From: an uncultured Myxococcales bacterium
GTDB taxonomy: Bacteria; Myxococcota_A; Polyangia; Nannocystales; Nannocystaceae
Assembly: GCA_902826865.1 (NCBI GenBank)
Contig: CADEGN010000003.1
Span: 1-64,000, forward strand
Length of the DNA stretch: 64,000 nt
Direction of reading: 5' to 3'
Of this stretch, positions 41,299 through 50,572 are shown one piece after another. The notes below the pieces were generated by a model that worked only from the letters and a program-made list of their open reading frames with translations, did not search any database and was not told the DNA's origin. The translations under genes and the position numbers were made by a program. Position 1 is the stretch's first letter. Every line of letters begins with the position of its first letter.

Positions 41299-43152
41299 TT
41301 ACGCGCGGCGCCTTCGCCGACGCGCAAGCAACACGAACCCGCCCAACGGCAGGAGTGTGGAACTGCCCCCGGTACCCGGAGTTGCACAGCTGCAGCCACC
41401 ACCGCCGCCTTCGCTGGCAGCGTCGCCGCCACTGCCGCTCTCCTCGCTCGCGGTCGTGGCAGCCCCTGTCGACGATGACGGCCCGCTGGCGCTTGTACTG
41501 GCGCTTGCCCCCGCCGTTGTATCGGCGCCGGTACCTGACGAGCTCGCCGCGCTGGGCCCGAACCCGGTGATCGGAATCGTCACCTGGGCGCTGACCAGCT
41601 CGAGTGGCGGAGCGCCGCCTGCGTCCTCGAAGAGGGCGAGTACATCCATGCCCGCCGAGTTCGTGACGTTTTCGTCGGCGAGAAACTGCACATATTCCGG
41701 GGTGTTGATCAGGTACAGCAAGCGGACGTCGATCGTAAGCACGTCATCGTCCGCATTCTCGGGCGTCGCATCTACCACCTCCGGTGCGGCCGGAAACGCA
41801 TACGTCGCGATGTCGAAATTTGGCCAAGCTCCGTCGTCGCCGAGCGTGTAGCGATCGCCGACCGGATCCGTTTGCGGATCGGGTGAAAGGCCGCGTGGCG
41901 GAATGCGCGTGTCCTCGACCCAGTGGTTGTTTCGAAGGAGGTGAAACGTGGTGCCGTCGGCCTGATCGTCAGCGATGGCGCGATAGGTGCGCAGTTGCCC
42001 ATCTTGCTCGATGCCGGCGGCAGCGTCGTAGCGACCCGAGCTGTAAACGACTTCGTCGCCGTAACGACCGACGACCTCGAGCCACATCACGCGCCCCTCC
42101 GAGTAGCCGGTCGGAAGCTTGTGTCCGGTGTTGTTTGTGACCGTGATCTCCAACCCGGACAGGCCAACCGACAGGTCCACCTCAGACGGCGGCACGAGTT
42201 CGACGGTGGCTGCGGTCGGTAGCAACAGGTCGATCAGCTCGAGGGCGTTGTCGTAGAAGAAGTCGGGGATCTCATCGGTCCCCGCTGTGCCGTAGATTCC
42301 CTTGAGCAGCTCGAGCACGAACCGGTTGGCGCCAGCCAGATCGTGGCGCCGGCCGCCGGTGGCGTGCGTGATCCCGGCGTTGGCGTTCTCGAAGCAGCCC
42401 GGCATCTCGGTCATCGCCGCCATGTGGCAGTCCTGGCACGAGCGAAACCCTTCGCCGGGCAGAGCGAATGCGCTGCCGAGCCATTCGCTGTAGGTTCGTT
42501 GTTCGTTGAAGGCAAAGCCGAGTCCATTGCCGTCGTCGTCGACGCGCTCGCGTGTGGTGGTTACGTCATGGCAAGTACCGCACAAGCGCGAGTCGCCGAG
42601 GGTTGGATCTTGGATCCATTCATGGGGTGGGGCGCCGATCTCGGTTTCGTAGAAGAACGGGCCCCGGCGCGGAACCGTGCCATTCACAGGGACGTCATCG
42701 ATCGTGTACTGCGCGTTGCCGGGTTCGACGCCCGCTTCGGCAATGGAGCGGTGGCAGACTTCGCACTCGACGCCGTCGAGGTCGCTCGGCTGGAGCTCGT
42801 CGATCGAAATTGCGCCCCCGCGGCCCTCGAGGAACGCGCGGGGGGAGTGGCACCGGACGCACAGAATCGTCTCGTCCGCGTCATCCTGACTCGCGATCGC
42901 GACGCCGGCCCAGAACACCGGATCACGAGAGGCGTTTGCCATCATCGATCCACGCCAGCCAAAAAACGGTGCGTAGTAAGGTGCGTCGCCGTGCGGCTCG
43001 ATGTTGCCGTAACTGTGGCAGTTCTGGCAGCCCGTCGGCGTGTTCAGCGGGTTGGCGAGGGAGTTGGGTTCGGTCGGCGCCGCGAGGGCGAGCTGAGGCC
43101 AGGTGGCGCTTGTCAAGATCGAGAGGGTCGCCAGCGTGCGCAGGCTCGACAT
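41299..43152 (-). CDS. Five-heme c-type cytochrome with MYXO-CTERM tail
   Basis: A 617-residue exported protein. The ATG at 43152 begins a signal peptide (MSSLRTLATLSILTSATWPQ); the frame before it is non-coding. Five CxxCH heme motifs are visible: CQNCH, CVRCH, CEVCH, CGTCH and CQDCH, all in the N-terminal 300 residues. A middle region with Ig/propeller-like strands follows (ITVTNNTGHKLPTGY), then a Ser/Thr/Ala linker. The end, CSCATPG, a hydrophobic stretch and RRRRRR, is the MYXO-CTERM sorting signal. It is probably a surface or outer-membrane electron carrier; the redox partner is unknown. Confidence 0.85.
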   Translation of the reverse strand: MSSLRTLATLSILTSATWPQLALAAPTEPNSLANPLNTPTGCQNCHSYGNIEPHGDAPYYAPFFGWRGSMMANASRDPVFWAGVAIASQDDADETILCVRCHSPRAFLEGRGGAISIDELQPSDLDGVECEVCHRSIAEAGVEPGNAQYTIDDVPVNGTVPRRGPFFYETEIGAPPHEWIQDPTLGDSRLCGTCHDVTTTRERVDDDGNGLGFAFNEQRTYSEWLGSAFALPGEGFRSCQDCHMAAMTEMPGCFENANAGITHATGGRRHDLAGANRFVLELLKGIYGTAGTDEIPDFFYDNALELIDLLLPTAATVELVPPSEVDLSVGLSGLEITVTNNTGHKLPTGYSEGRVMWLEVVGRYGDEVVYSSGRYDAAAGIEQDGQLRTYRAIADDQADGTTFHLLRNNHWVEDTRIPPRGLSPDPQTDPVGDRYTLGDDGAWPNFDIATYAFPAAPEVVDATPENADDDVLTIDVRLLYLINTPEYVQFLADENVTNSAGMDVLALFEDAGGAPPLELVSAQVTIPITGFGPSAASSSGTGADTTAGASASTSASGPSSSTGAATTASEESGSGGDAASEGGGGGCSCATPGTGGSSTLLPLGGFVLLARRRRRRA

Positions 43153-43252
43153 ATGACGTATGGTACAAGACGTTGCGTGCGCCGAGCGTCGCGACGAAAA
43201 CGATCGGTCGATTTTCTCACGACACCGCATCGCACGCGCCAAAAGCACGGCA

Positions 43253-44371
43253 ATGCGCGAAGTTCTGTTCCTCCGCCGCGCCGCCGGGAAGAGCGCGGCG
43301 CTCCTTTTCGCTATTTTCGGACAGGTCAGCGCGTGCGCGCCGGAGGGGCGGGGAACGAGTGGGCCGTTCGCGCCGACGGGCATGGGTGACAGTGGGGGCG
43401 CGCACTCGTCGGCCGACGGGGATCCTGCCACCGAGGCCGGGAGGGGCCCCGGCGGCGACGAGTCGAACGGGCCGGGCCCCACGACCATGGACGAGATCAA
43501 ATTCGATACGCCATCGGGAGGCAGCGGAAGTCTCGAAGGTGGTCACTCCGGCGAGGGCTGCGAGAAGGTCGACTTCCTGTTCGTGATCGACAACTCGTCT
43601 TCGATGGGGGACAACCAGCAGAATCTAGTCACGAGTTTTCCCGGCTTCATCGACGCGATTCGCTCGACGCTCGACGCCCACGACTACCACATCATGGTGG
43701 TCGACTCGGACGAAGACGGGGTGCTGAGTCAGTGCAACGGCAACACGTGCGGCACGAGCTGGCCGCGCCCCGCCTGTTGCCCGCCCCTCAGTGGCTGCAA
43801 TTTCACGATGGGATCGGGGCGCAACATCTCCGCCAACGGGAGCCCGTGCGGTTTCAGCGGGGGTGGGCAGTATCTGACCGACGCCGACATCGACGTCGAG
43901 AGTACATTTCAATGTGCTGCGCGTGTCGGCACAAGCGGGAATCAGAACGAAATGCCGATGACGGCAATGCTGCGCAGCGTGAGCGCCGAGCTCAACTCTG
44001 CCGGCGAGTGCAACGATGGGTTCATTCGCGACGACGCGATTTTGGTGGTGACCGTCGTATCGGACGCCAATTCGGTGACCGCGAACATCGAACACGCGAC
44101 CGGCAACGCCGCAACGTGGAGGGAGGCCCTCGTCGCGGCAAAGGGCGGAAACGCGGACGCCATCGTCGTCGTTGGCTTGTTCGGCGATCAGGATCTTCCC
44201 GGTGGCTTATGCAACGGCGATCAGGCTGGCCCTGAATACCGCGCCTGGGTGGAGTCGTTTGGCAGTCGCGGGTTCCAGGGCAGTGTGTGTCTCGCCGACT
44301 ACAGCCAGGTGTTTTCACAGGCCGTCGCCACGATCGACGCGACGTGCGACGAGTTCGTGCCCGAAGGGTAG
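43253..44371 (+). CDS. von Willebrand A-like lipoprotein (paralog)
   Basis: A 372-residue lipoprotein, paralogous to 38200-39228. The signal is LLFAIFGQVSAC after MREVLFLRRAAGKSA. A Gly/Ser/Asp linker follows, then VDFLFVIDNSSSM, FPGFIDAIRS, a Cys-rich insert (CNGNTCGTSWPRPACC), RDDAILVVTVVSDAN and a closing ATIDATCDEF. The ATG at 43253 begins the signal; an ATG at 43160 gives an unlikely 31-residue extension. It is divergent from the multiheme gene, about 100 bases away, so the two may share a control region. Confidence 0.8.
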   Translation: MREVLFLRRAAGKSAALLFAIFGQVSACAPEGRGTSGPFAPTGMGDSGGAHSSADGDPATEAGRGPGGDESNGPGPTTMDEIKFDTPSGGSGSLEGGHSGEGCEKVDFLFVIDNSSSMGDNQQNLVTSFPGFIDAIRSTLDAHDYHIMVVDSDEDGVLSQCNGNTCGTSWPRPACCPPLSGCNFTMGSGRNISANGSPCGFSGGGQYLTDADIDVESTFQCAARVGTSGNQNEMPMTAMLRSVSAELNSAGECNDGFIRDDAILVVTVVSDANSVTANIEHATGNAATWREALVAAKGGNADAIVVVGLFGDQDLPGGLCNGDQAGPEYRAWVESFGSRGFQGSVCLADYSQVFSQAVATIDATCDEFVPEG

Positions 44372-44436
44372 TGGCGGCCTTCGCGGGTGAACCGGACGGA
44401 CGGCGCAGGAAACTGCGAGCGCAGCCGACCGAGCCA

Positions 44437-45810
44437 TCAGCCCGCGGGGTTGCAGACGTTGTTCTGCAGTCCCCAGCCGGTCATGTCCGAATACGTGTAG
44501 GGGGCAGTCAAGCCGGCGTAGCTTCCAACCGACGCGAGCGTGTTGGGGTCGATCTTGTGGGCGACGGCTGTCACTGCCCAGACGTAGCCGCCGACGTCGA
44601 GGCTAATCCCCTTCACGGTGCCACCGCCCACCGCCGCCTGCCCGCCGATTTGCGCGGTATCGGGGTCGATCCACACGATGCCGTCCTGCCCCGCGCCGCT
44701 GCTGGACACCGATGCCACCCAGATCCGCCCGTCTGCGCCCTGTTGGATCCCGCCTTGGCTAGCGAAGCCCCCCACGGTGGTCCAACTCTGCGAATCGGGA
44801 TCGAAACGTGCGGCGCCGAGATTGCCACCGTAGCTCGATAGCCACGGCCGGCCGGCGTTGTCGACAGCGATCCCGTAGCCGGCGAATCCGTTGGAGGGAA
44901 GCTCGAACACCTGCGCCTGGAGGGTCGCGGCGTCGATCTTTGCCAGTCTTCCGCCGGTACCGTTGTGCGCGATCCAGAAGTTTCCTTCGGGATCGACGGC
45001 CCCACCATAGGCTCCAAATCCCCCGCACGTGAACCCCTGAACTTCCACCGTGTCGAGCACGGTGCCGTCGGCACCATCGAGGCGATGGACGAAGACGTTG
45101 CCGAATCCACCCGTGCCCGGGGAGAAGCCGCCACCGCAGCCCGAGGTCCATACCGCCTCGTCGTCGCAGGAGACAGGATTCACGTCGCCGGCCCACGCGA
45201 CCGGGCGTTGCGTCGTGTAGGAGTCGAACGCGGTGTACCAGTCGATGCAATCGTCCTCTCCCCACGGCAGGACGTTGTTGGCTCCGCTTGAGGTCTGCAA
45301 GCCCGCCACGCCGTTTCGGTTGGGATCGCAGAACTGCTCACGCGCCCACACCTTTACGACGCCGCCGTAACGGTTGGCGACCGCAACGGCGCGACCTCCC
45401 AGGCTTACCGAAGTGCGCGATGGATTGCCAGCACCGTCCGGACGCGTCAAGTATCTCCCCTCCTCTTGCAACGTCACCGTGTTGATCTTCGAAACCGTGC
45501 TCTGCAGCGAGTTCGCCACCCAAATGTACGACCACTCGTCGGTGCCGCAGCCGCATTCGTCGGGTTGCGATCCCTCGCCCGCCCCCTCGCCGTTGGTGAC
45601 GTCGAACTTGGCTCCGTCGTCGGTCGGGTTTCCCGAGGTGAAGTTGCTGTCGGCAGCGCTACCCGCAGCGCCGGAGGTCGGCTCGCCGGGGCTCCCCTCC
45701 GAAACAGCGTCAGCGCCGCCGGTGCCGTCGCCGAACAGAGACGACCCGCGATCTGGGCTGCCGCAGGACGTGAGGACGAGCCCAAGGAGGATCGCGACGC
45801 GAGGTCCCAT
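44437..45810 (-). CDS. Streptogramin-lyase-like beta-propeller lipoprotein
   Basis: A 457-residue lipoprotein. The ATG at 45810 opens MGPRVAILLGLVLTSC, an export signal with a lipobox cysteine, then a Gly/Ser/Asp linker to about residue 75. The fold is a seven-bladed propeller resembling Vgb/SMP-30: SYIWVANSLQSTVSKI, GNFWIAHNGTGGRLAKID, GYGIAVDNAGRPWLSS and GRIWVASVSSSG. It has many Cys residues and is probably surface exposed. No catalytic set is evident, so binding is the safest role. Confidence 0.75.
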   Translation of the reverse strand: MGPRVAILLGLVLTSCGSPDRGSSLFGDGTGGADAVSEGSPGEPTSGAAGSAADSNFTSGNPTDDGAKFDVTNGEGAGEGSQPDECGCGTDEWSYIWVANSLQSTVSKINTVTLQEEGRYLTRPDGAGNPSRTSVSLGGRAVAVANRYGGVVKVWAREQFCDPNRNGVAGLQTSSGANNVLPWGEDDCIDWYTAFDSYTTQRPVAWAGDVNPVSCDDEAVWTSGCGGGFSPGTGGFGNVFVHRLDGADGTVLDTVEVQGFTCGGFGAYGGAVDPEGNFWIAHNGTGGRLAKIDAATLQAQVFELPSNGFAGYGIAVDNAGRPWLSSYGGNLGAARFDPDSQSWTTVGGFASQGGIQQGADGRIWVASVSSSGAGQDGIVWIDPDTAQIGGQAAVGGGTVKGISLDVGGYVWAVTAVAHKIDPNTLASVGSYAGLTAPYTYSDMTGWGLQNNVCNPAG

Positions 45811-46067
45811 CCGCTCCGTTATTGGCCAACCTGCGCCAACAACGTGAGGCAATCGTCCGAGGGGCGCCGCGCCCCGGACGTCGAAGGCAGCCGGAGGCGA
45901 GGCCGCGTGGACGGGCCAGGGCAGGCCGGTCACGGCGTCCGCGCCAGGCGGGGGGCTACACCACAGCCTACGAGCGATTCAGTCCACGCGCGGGCGTCTA
46001 TTCCTGGCGCGGATCTCTGCTGTCGTCGGGGCAGTTGACCACGGCTCGGCTACCATCGCATCCGCGC

Positions 46068-47753
46068 GTGCTAGAGCGACTCTATAAGGATCACATCGTC
46101 GCGCCACCGGGTTTTAGTCGCTGGCGGGTTCCCCCGGCTTCGATCGCGATCCACCTGTGCATCGGTTCGGTGTACGCGTGGAGCATTTTCAACGCGCCGC
46201 TCGTGCGACTCGACGGCGTCGTGGCGAGCTCCGCCGACGACTGGGCGCTCGACAGCGTTGTGTGGGTCTTCTCGGTCGCGATCGTGTTTCTCGGAATGAC
46301 GGCCGCGGTCGCAGGACGGTGGCTCGAACGCGTCGGCCCACGAATGGTGGGCGTGGTTGCTGCGTGTTGCTGGGGTGGCGGCTTTGCCCTCGGGGGCCTC
46401 GGGATCGTCACGCGTCAACTCTGGCTGCTCTACCTCGGCTACGGCGTGCTCGGCGGTGCGGGGCTGGGGCTCGGCTACGTCTCGCCGGTCAGCACGCTGA
46501 TCCGGTGGTTCCCTGATCGTCGTGGCATGGCCACAGGCATGGCGATCATGGGCTTCGGCGGCGGCGCGATGGTGGCGGTGCCGCTGCAGCAGCGGCTGCT
46601 CGCCAGCTTCTACCGCGCACCGGAGTACCTCGGCACCATCGACTCGGTCCGGCTCTTCACCGAGGGAGGGCGGCGGCTGGCCGAGTTCGGCGGTCGCATG
46701 CGCGAGGTCGTGGTCGTCGGCCCCGGCGACGTCGCTGGCCTAACGCTACCGGGCCCCGAGGGCGTCTACGTCGTTGGCACGGGCGATGCCGGCATCGCGG
46801 GTACGTTTTTCGTGTTGGGGATCGCCTACGCAATCATCATGCTCGTCGCGGCCTTTTCGTATCGCGTGCCAGCCGAGGGTTGGACGCCGCGCGGCTGGAG
46901 CCCGCCAGCCGCCGCGGATAGTAAGCGCAAGATGATCACGACGCACCACGTCGATATCGACGAGGCGCTGCGTACGCCGCAGTTCTATCTGATCTGGCTT
47001 GTGCTCTGCTTCAACGTCACCGCGGGGCTCGGGGTGCTCGGCGTGGCGAAGACCATGATGACCGATCTGTTCGGTCGCGCGCTGCCCGAGCTCGTTGACG
47101 GCGCGTTCGCAGCGACCTACGTGCTCATCATCAGCGTGTTCAACATGGTGGGTCGTTTCGGGTGGGCGAGCTTGTCCGATGTCATCGGGCGCAAGCGGGT
47201 CTATTCCATCTTCTTTGGGCTCGGCATCGTGCTCTACCTCTTCGTGCCGGTTTGTGCGGCGGGGGCCGGCGGCGGCCGCCCGCTGTTATGGCTGGTGGCG
47301 TTTTACGCCACTACCATGATCATCTTCACGATGTACGGCGGCGGGTTTGCGACGATTCCCGCCTACCTCGCGGATATCTTCGGCACGAAGTTCGTGGGTG
47401 GTATCCATGGCCGGACCCTGACAGCGTGGAGCGTCGCGGGCGTGCTCGGTCCATTCGTGCTGACAACGCTGCGCGCGCGGGCAGAGCTCGCCGCGATTCG
47501 CAATCTGGCTGCCACGGTCGATCCCGGTGCGTTTGTCGCAACCTTCGGAGTCGGCGTGGGCGAGCTCGACGCGTTGGTCGCGGCGAAGACAGTGACCCTT
47601 GCCAAGCTGATGGCGATCGCTCCGGTGGGCACGCTCGACCCATCGATCACGCTCTACAACAGCACGATGTACGTGATGGCTGGGCTTCTGGCGGTTGCGC
47701 TCGTGGCGAATCTGGTGCTGCGACCGGTTGACGCAAAGCACCACATTGCGTGA
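46068..47753 (+). CDS. MFS transporter, oxalate/formate antiporter (OFA) family
   Basis: A protein of about 561 residues. APPGFSRWRVPPASIAIHLC at the start of the fold, then GSVYAWSIFNAPL and LGLGYVSPVSTLIRWFPDRR, are hallmarks of OFA transporters (twelve membrane helices). There is an extra periplasmic loop of ~60 residues between helices 6 and 7 (REVVVVGPGDVAGLTLPG). OFA proteins exchange oxalate and formate or carry other monocarboxylates. A formate role would fit the fds operon at 6-12 kb, but distance makes this only a suggestion. The GTG at 46068 gives an N-terminus like other OFA proteins; the frame extends to 45822, where Arg-rich codons look non-coding. Confidence 0.8.
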   Translation: MLERLYKDHIVAPPGFSRWRVPPASIAIHLCIGSVYAWSIFNAPLVRLDGVVASSADDWALDSVVWVFSVAIVFLGMTAAVAGRWLERVGPRMVGVVAACCWGGGFALGGLGIVTRQLWLLYLGYGVLGGAGLGLGYVSPVSTLIRWFPDRRGMATGMAIMGFGGGAMVAVPLQQRLLASFYRAPEYLGTIDSVRLFTEGGRRLAEFGGRMREVVVVGPGDVAGLTLPGPEGVYVVGTGDAGIAGTFFVLGIAYAIIMLVAAFSYRVPAEGWTPRGWSPPAAADSKRKMITTHHVDIDEALRTPQFYLIWLVLCFNVTAGLGVLGVAKTMMTDLFGRALPELVDGAFAATYVLIISVFNMVGRFGWASLSDVIGRKRVYSIFFGLGIVLYLFVPVCAAGAGGGRPLLWLVAFYATTMIIFTMYGGGFATIPAYLADIFGTKFVGGIHGRTLTAWSVAGVLGPFVLTTLRARAELAAIRNLAATVDPGAFVATFGVGVGELDALVAAKTVTLAKLMAIAPVGTLDPSITLYNSTMYVMAGLLAVALVANLVLRPVDAKHHIA

Positions 47754-47847
47754 TCTGAGGGGCTCACCGAGCGGCGGTCCCTTGTTGGGGGGCGGCCCAC
47801 AGGATGATCGCATCACAATAGGCGATGCCTGCGGCCAATCCGCTCGC

Positions 47848-48492
47848 ATGCGTATCCATCAAGTCGCCCGAGCGATTGTGCTCCTCGTCTTGGGCTGTCA
47901 ATCGGAACCCACGGACCCCGCCGGGGTCCCCGGCACAACCTCCGACAACGCGACCACAGCTGATCCGAGTGTTGGGTCGTCCTTCGATCCCGTCAGTGCC
48001 AGTGCCGGGATCTCAGAGGGCGCAGGCGACGGTCCTGGTTCGGACGGCGGTGATGACGGGATCACGTCGTCGGTCGGTCCCGGCACGGGCACGGGCGAAG
48101 ATGGGGCGGCGACCGCGGGCAGCGGCCTCGCAACCGCGGGCAGTGATGGCTCGGCGGGCACGGTTGGCGGTGACTCCGCGACGGTCGGTAGCGAGGGCAT
48201 TGGCGACAGTGGTGCCGCCGTTGACTGCATGTCACTGATGGATGAGGCGAGCTGCACGGACGCCGACTGTGAGTGGTTCGGCGACGCGATGTTCGGTGTG
48301 TGCATCGGTGGATTTCCCGGTGGCACCGGCGGGCTTCCCGGTGGCACCGGCGGATTTCCCGGTGACACCGGTGGATTTCCCGGCGGCACCGGCGGCTTTG
48401 GTGACATTTGCGAGGGCTTCGACATGGCGATCTGCCAACAGATTCCGCTATGCACATGGAGCGAGGTGACGGACACCTGCGAAGGCGCCTGA
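47848..48492 (+). CDS. Lipoprotein with FPGGTG tandem repeats
   Basis: A 214-residue lipoprotein. MRIHQVARAIVLLVLGC is the signal. Nearly 120 residues of Ser/Thr/Gly/Asp linker follow, then VDCMSLMDEASCTDADC, and four GFPGGTG-type units (residues 155-182), ending with a Cys-rich DICEGFDMAICQQIPLCTW tail. The Cys-x-Asp-Cys segments suggest a disulfide-bonded module (EB/DUF-like). It is likely displayed on the cell surface. No enzyme motif is seen. It follows the transporter at a distance of 95 bases. Confidence 0.7.
   Translation: MRIHQVARAIVLLVLGCQSEPTDPAGVPGTTSDNATTADPSVGSSFDPVSASAGISEGAGDGPGSDGGDDGITSSVGPGTGTGEDGAATAGSGLATAGSDGSAGTVGGDSATVGSEGIGDSGAAVDCMSLMDEASCTDADCEWFGDAMFGVCIGGFPGGTGGLPGGTGGFPGDTGGFPGGTGGFGDICEGFDMAICQQIPLCTWSEVTDTCEGA
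48310..48393 (+). repeat. Four 21-bp tandem repeats coding GFPGGTG
   Basis: Four consecutive 21-base units encode GFPGGTG, GLPGGTG, GFPGDTG and GFPGGTG in the preceding lipoprotein gene. The units differ by few bases, so this array may vary in number between strains. Confidence 0.9.
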
Positions 48493-48627
48493 TCGTGATC
48501 CCTGGGCCACCTTGAGCCACGGTGTGCGCGCGACCAAGCTGCAGGCCGTTGTTCCAACTGCGTCGCGCACCCGCAATGCACGTGACGCCCAGGCGCACGC
48601 TCGGCATTGATGCGGTATGGTACGGCC

Positions 48628-49176
48628 ATGCCGCGAGGCGGTGATCGAGGTCCATCGGGACGCGCTTGGCGGCGCCCACAAACCACCGCGTTGGTGCCCG
48701 GCCTGCGCAGGCTCGCCGTCGGACTGGTGCTCTGCTTCGTTTGTTCGTGCAACGGGGATGGCACGAGTCGGGTCCCAAGCGGACCGAAGCAGCCCCAGGA
48801 AGCGGGCGAACAAACCCTGCCGGTCGGCAATCCTGCCCGTGGATACGAGGCGCAGCCCGACTACGATGCGCAGGCGGCCGAGTTGCGCGTCCGCGTTGCG
48901 CCGCGCTTGCCCGATCCGCTGCCGCCGGTGCACGAGGCGTGCACGCAGATGTTCGACGCGGCTGCCGCTTACTACGGTCGGAGCGAGCCGAAGGCGGAGT
49001 CTCCGGTGAAGGCGCTGGCGGCCAGCCACGCGGCGGACCTGGCTGCCTGCGAGCGCGAGACGTCGCCGGCCGCAGCGCGTTGCGTGGCGTTGCTGGTGGC
49101 CGAGGACGTCGGCGAACTGCCGTGGTTGCTCGACCAGTGCTCGCGTGCGTTTCCCTTGGCTGCGGGCCCCGGGTAA
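48628..49176 (+). CDS. Hypothetical lipoprotein
   Basis: A 182-residue protein with an Arg-rich start and a late hydrophobic signal (RRLAVGLVLCFVCSC) ending in a lipobox cysteine. The mature part is helical and charged (YDAQAAELRVRVAPRL, CERETSPAAARCVALL), with three pairs of Cys. Nothing identifies its function. The start could also be the ATG at 48610. The gene runs in the same direction as the CapA-like gene that begins 87 bases later. Confidence 0.6.
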   Translation: MPRGGDRGPSGRAWRRPQTTALVPGLRRLAVGLVLCFVCSCNGDGTSRVPSGPKQPQEAGEQTLPVGNPARGYEAQPDYDAQAAELRVRVAPRLPDPLPPVHEACTQMFDAAAAYYGRSEPKAESPVKALAASHAADLAACERETSPAAARCVALLVAEDVGELPWLLDQCSRAFPLAAGPG

Positions 49177-49262
49177 GAGGGAAGGCGCGAGAACAGCAGG
49201 ACAGCCCCGCTTTCGTCCCGATTTCGCCGGCAGGGCGGAGGTCGGCTACCCTCCGTTCGCCG

Positions 49263-50465
49263 ATGACGCGTTCGCGACGCTTCATGCTCGTGGGTGGACT
49301 TGCGCTGGTGGCTTGCTCACCGCGCGCCGCGGACATCAGCGCGACGGTGAGCGGTGCCCCACCGCGCGACGCCGGCACGATCTCGCCGCCGGCTGCACGT
49401 GCGCCGGCGGTTGTGGCTGCCCCCGTTGCCGCGCCGTCCGAGGGTGCCTCCGCGCCGCCACCGTCACCGTCGCGCGCCCGTACGCTCGAGCTCACCTTCG
49501 TCGGGGATGTGATCTTCGGCCGATACCGCGGATCCGGTTTTGATCCGATCCCCGAGGGTGACTTTCCCGTGTTCGGCGAAATCGCAGACATGCTCGCCTC
49601 GGACGTTCTCGTCGGCAACCTCGAGACGCCGATCGTCCGCGATCTACCGCTCGCGAGCCCGATCGGCTCCCGCTATCGATTCGGCGCGTCGCCCGAGCTC
49701 GCCAGGCATTTGCGCGACGGCGGCTTTTCGGTGATGAGCCTGGCGAACAATCACTGGTACGACCAACGCATCGCGGGTGTCGCGCAATCGCCGGAGATCC
49801 TTCGCGAGCTAGGTGTGATGCCGATCGGAGCTGCGGTGCGTGAGCCGCCGGTGTTTCGTGTGGAGACGTTCGAGAAGGCCGGCTGGAAGATCGGCTTCAT
49901 CGCGATCACGACCCGAACCAACGCGCCGGTGCGCGAAGGTGGACCGATCCTTCCTTACCTACCCACCGACGAGATCAAAAAGACGATTGCTCCCGTGATC
50001 ACGGACGCCCGCGGAACCCACGATATCGTGGTGGTGGTTGTCCACTGGGGAGAGGAGTACGCCGAGGCACCGAACTACGCGCAGGTCTCCGCTGCGCACG
50101 CCATGATCGATGCGGGGGCTGATCTCGTGATCGGTCACCATCCGCACGTGCTCCAGGCCATCGAACGTTACGGCCAAGGGGTCGTCGCCTACTCCCTCGG
50201 CAACTTCTTGTTTGAGAACACCCACGATATCCCGCGGCTCACCGGTGTGCTGCGCGTTCGCGCCCGTGCTGAGGGGCGCTGCCTCGAGCGCGTGGTGTTT
50301 CACCCGGCGTACATCAAACGGCTTCCGGTCCAACACCCGGTCCCGGCGACCGGCGGCCTCGGCAAGCGTGTGCGCCAGCGAGTGATCGATCAGGCATCGC
50401 GATTCGACACCTCGTTCAGCGTCGAGGGTGAGGAGCTTGTCCTCACGGCTCCAGGTTGTCCGTGA
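49263..50465 (+). CDS. CapA/PgsA-type metallophosphatase-like lipoprotein
   Basis: A 400-residue protein. MTRSRRFMLVGGLALVAC is a lipoprotein signal, followed by a Pro/Ala-rich linker. The domain from about residue 75 has the CapA pattern: ELTFVGDVIFGR, GNLETPIV, SLANNHWYDQR, HWGEEYAE, VIGHHPHVLQAIE and SLGNFLFEN. CapA/PgsA proteins take part in export of poly-gamma-glutamate or other capsule polymers and resemble metallophosphoesterases. No polymer synthesis genes are next to it, so the role here is open. The ATG at 49263 starts the signal; the long in-frame extension to 48666 is shadow. Confidence 0.85.
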   Translation: MTRSRRFMLVGGLALVACSPRAADISATVSGAPPRDAGTISPPAARAPAVVAAPVAAPSEGASAPPPSPSRARTLELTFVGDVIFGRYRGSGFDPIPEGDFPVFGEIADMLASDVLVGNLETPIVRDLPLASPIGSRYRFGASPELARHLRDGGFSVMSLANNHWYDQRIAGVAQSPEILRELGVMPIGAAVREPPVFRVETFEKAGWKIGFIAITTRTNAPVREGGPILPYLPTDEIKKTIAPVITDARGTHDIVVVVVHWGEEYAEAPNYAQVSAAHAMIDAGADLVIGHHPHVLQAIERYGQGVVAYSLGNFLFENTHDIPRLTGVLRVRARAEGRCLERVVFHPAYIKRLPVQHPVPATGGLGKRVRQRVIDQASRFDTSFSVEGEELVLTAPGCP

Positions 50466-50572
50466 GCGCGCACGCGGATCGCGTTTTGCGCGTACCCAAT
50501 CTGTGAGCAGGACCCCGCGATGATCTCCGGCGAGGGTTGGAGCCGGCGTCCGCAGCTCGGTCCTATCGCCGC

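Noticed and set aside
48666-49262. N-terminal extension of the CapA-like protein
   Set aside because: This part is the shadow of the small lipoprotein gene at 48628-49176; the CapA signal starts at 49263.
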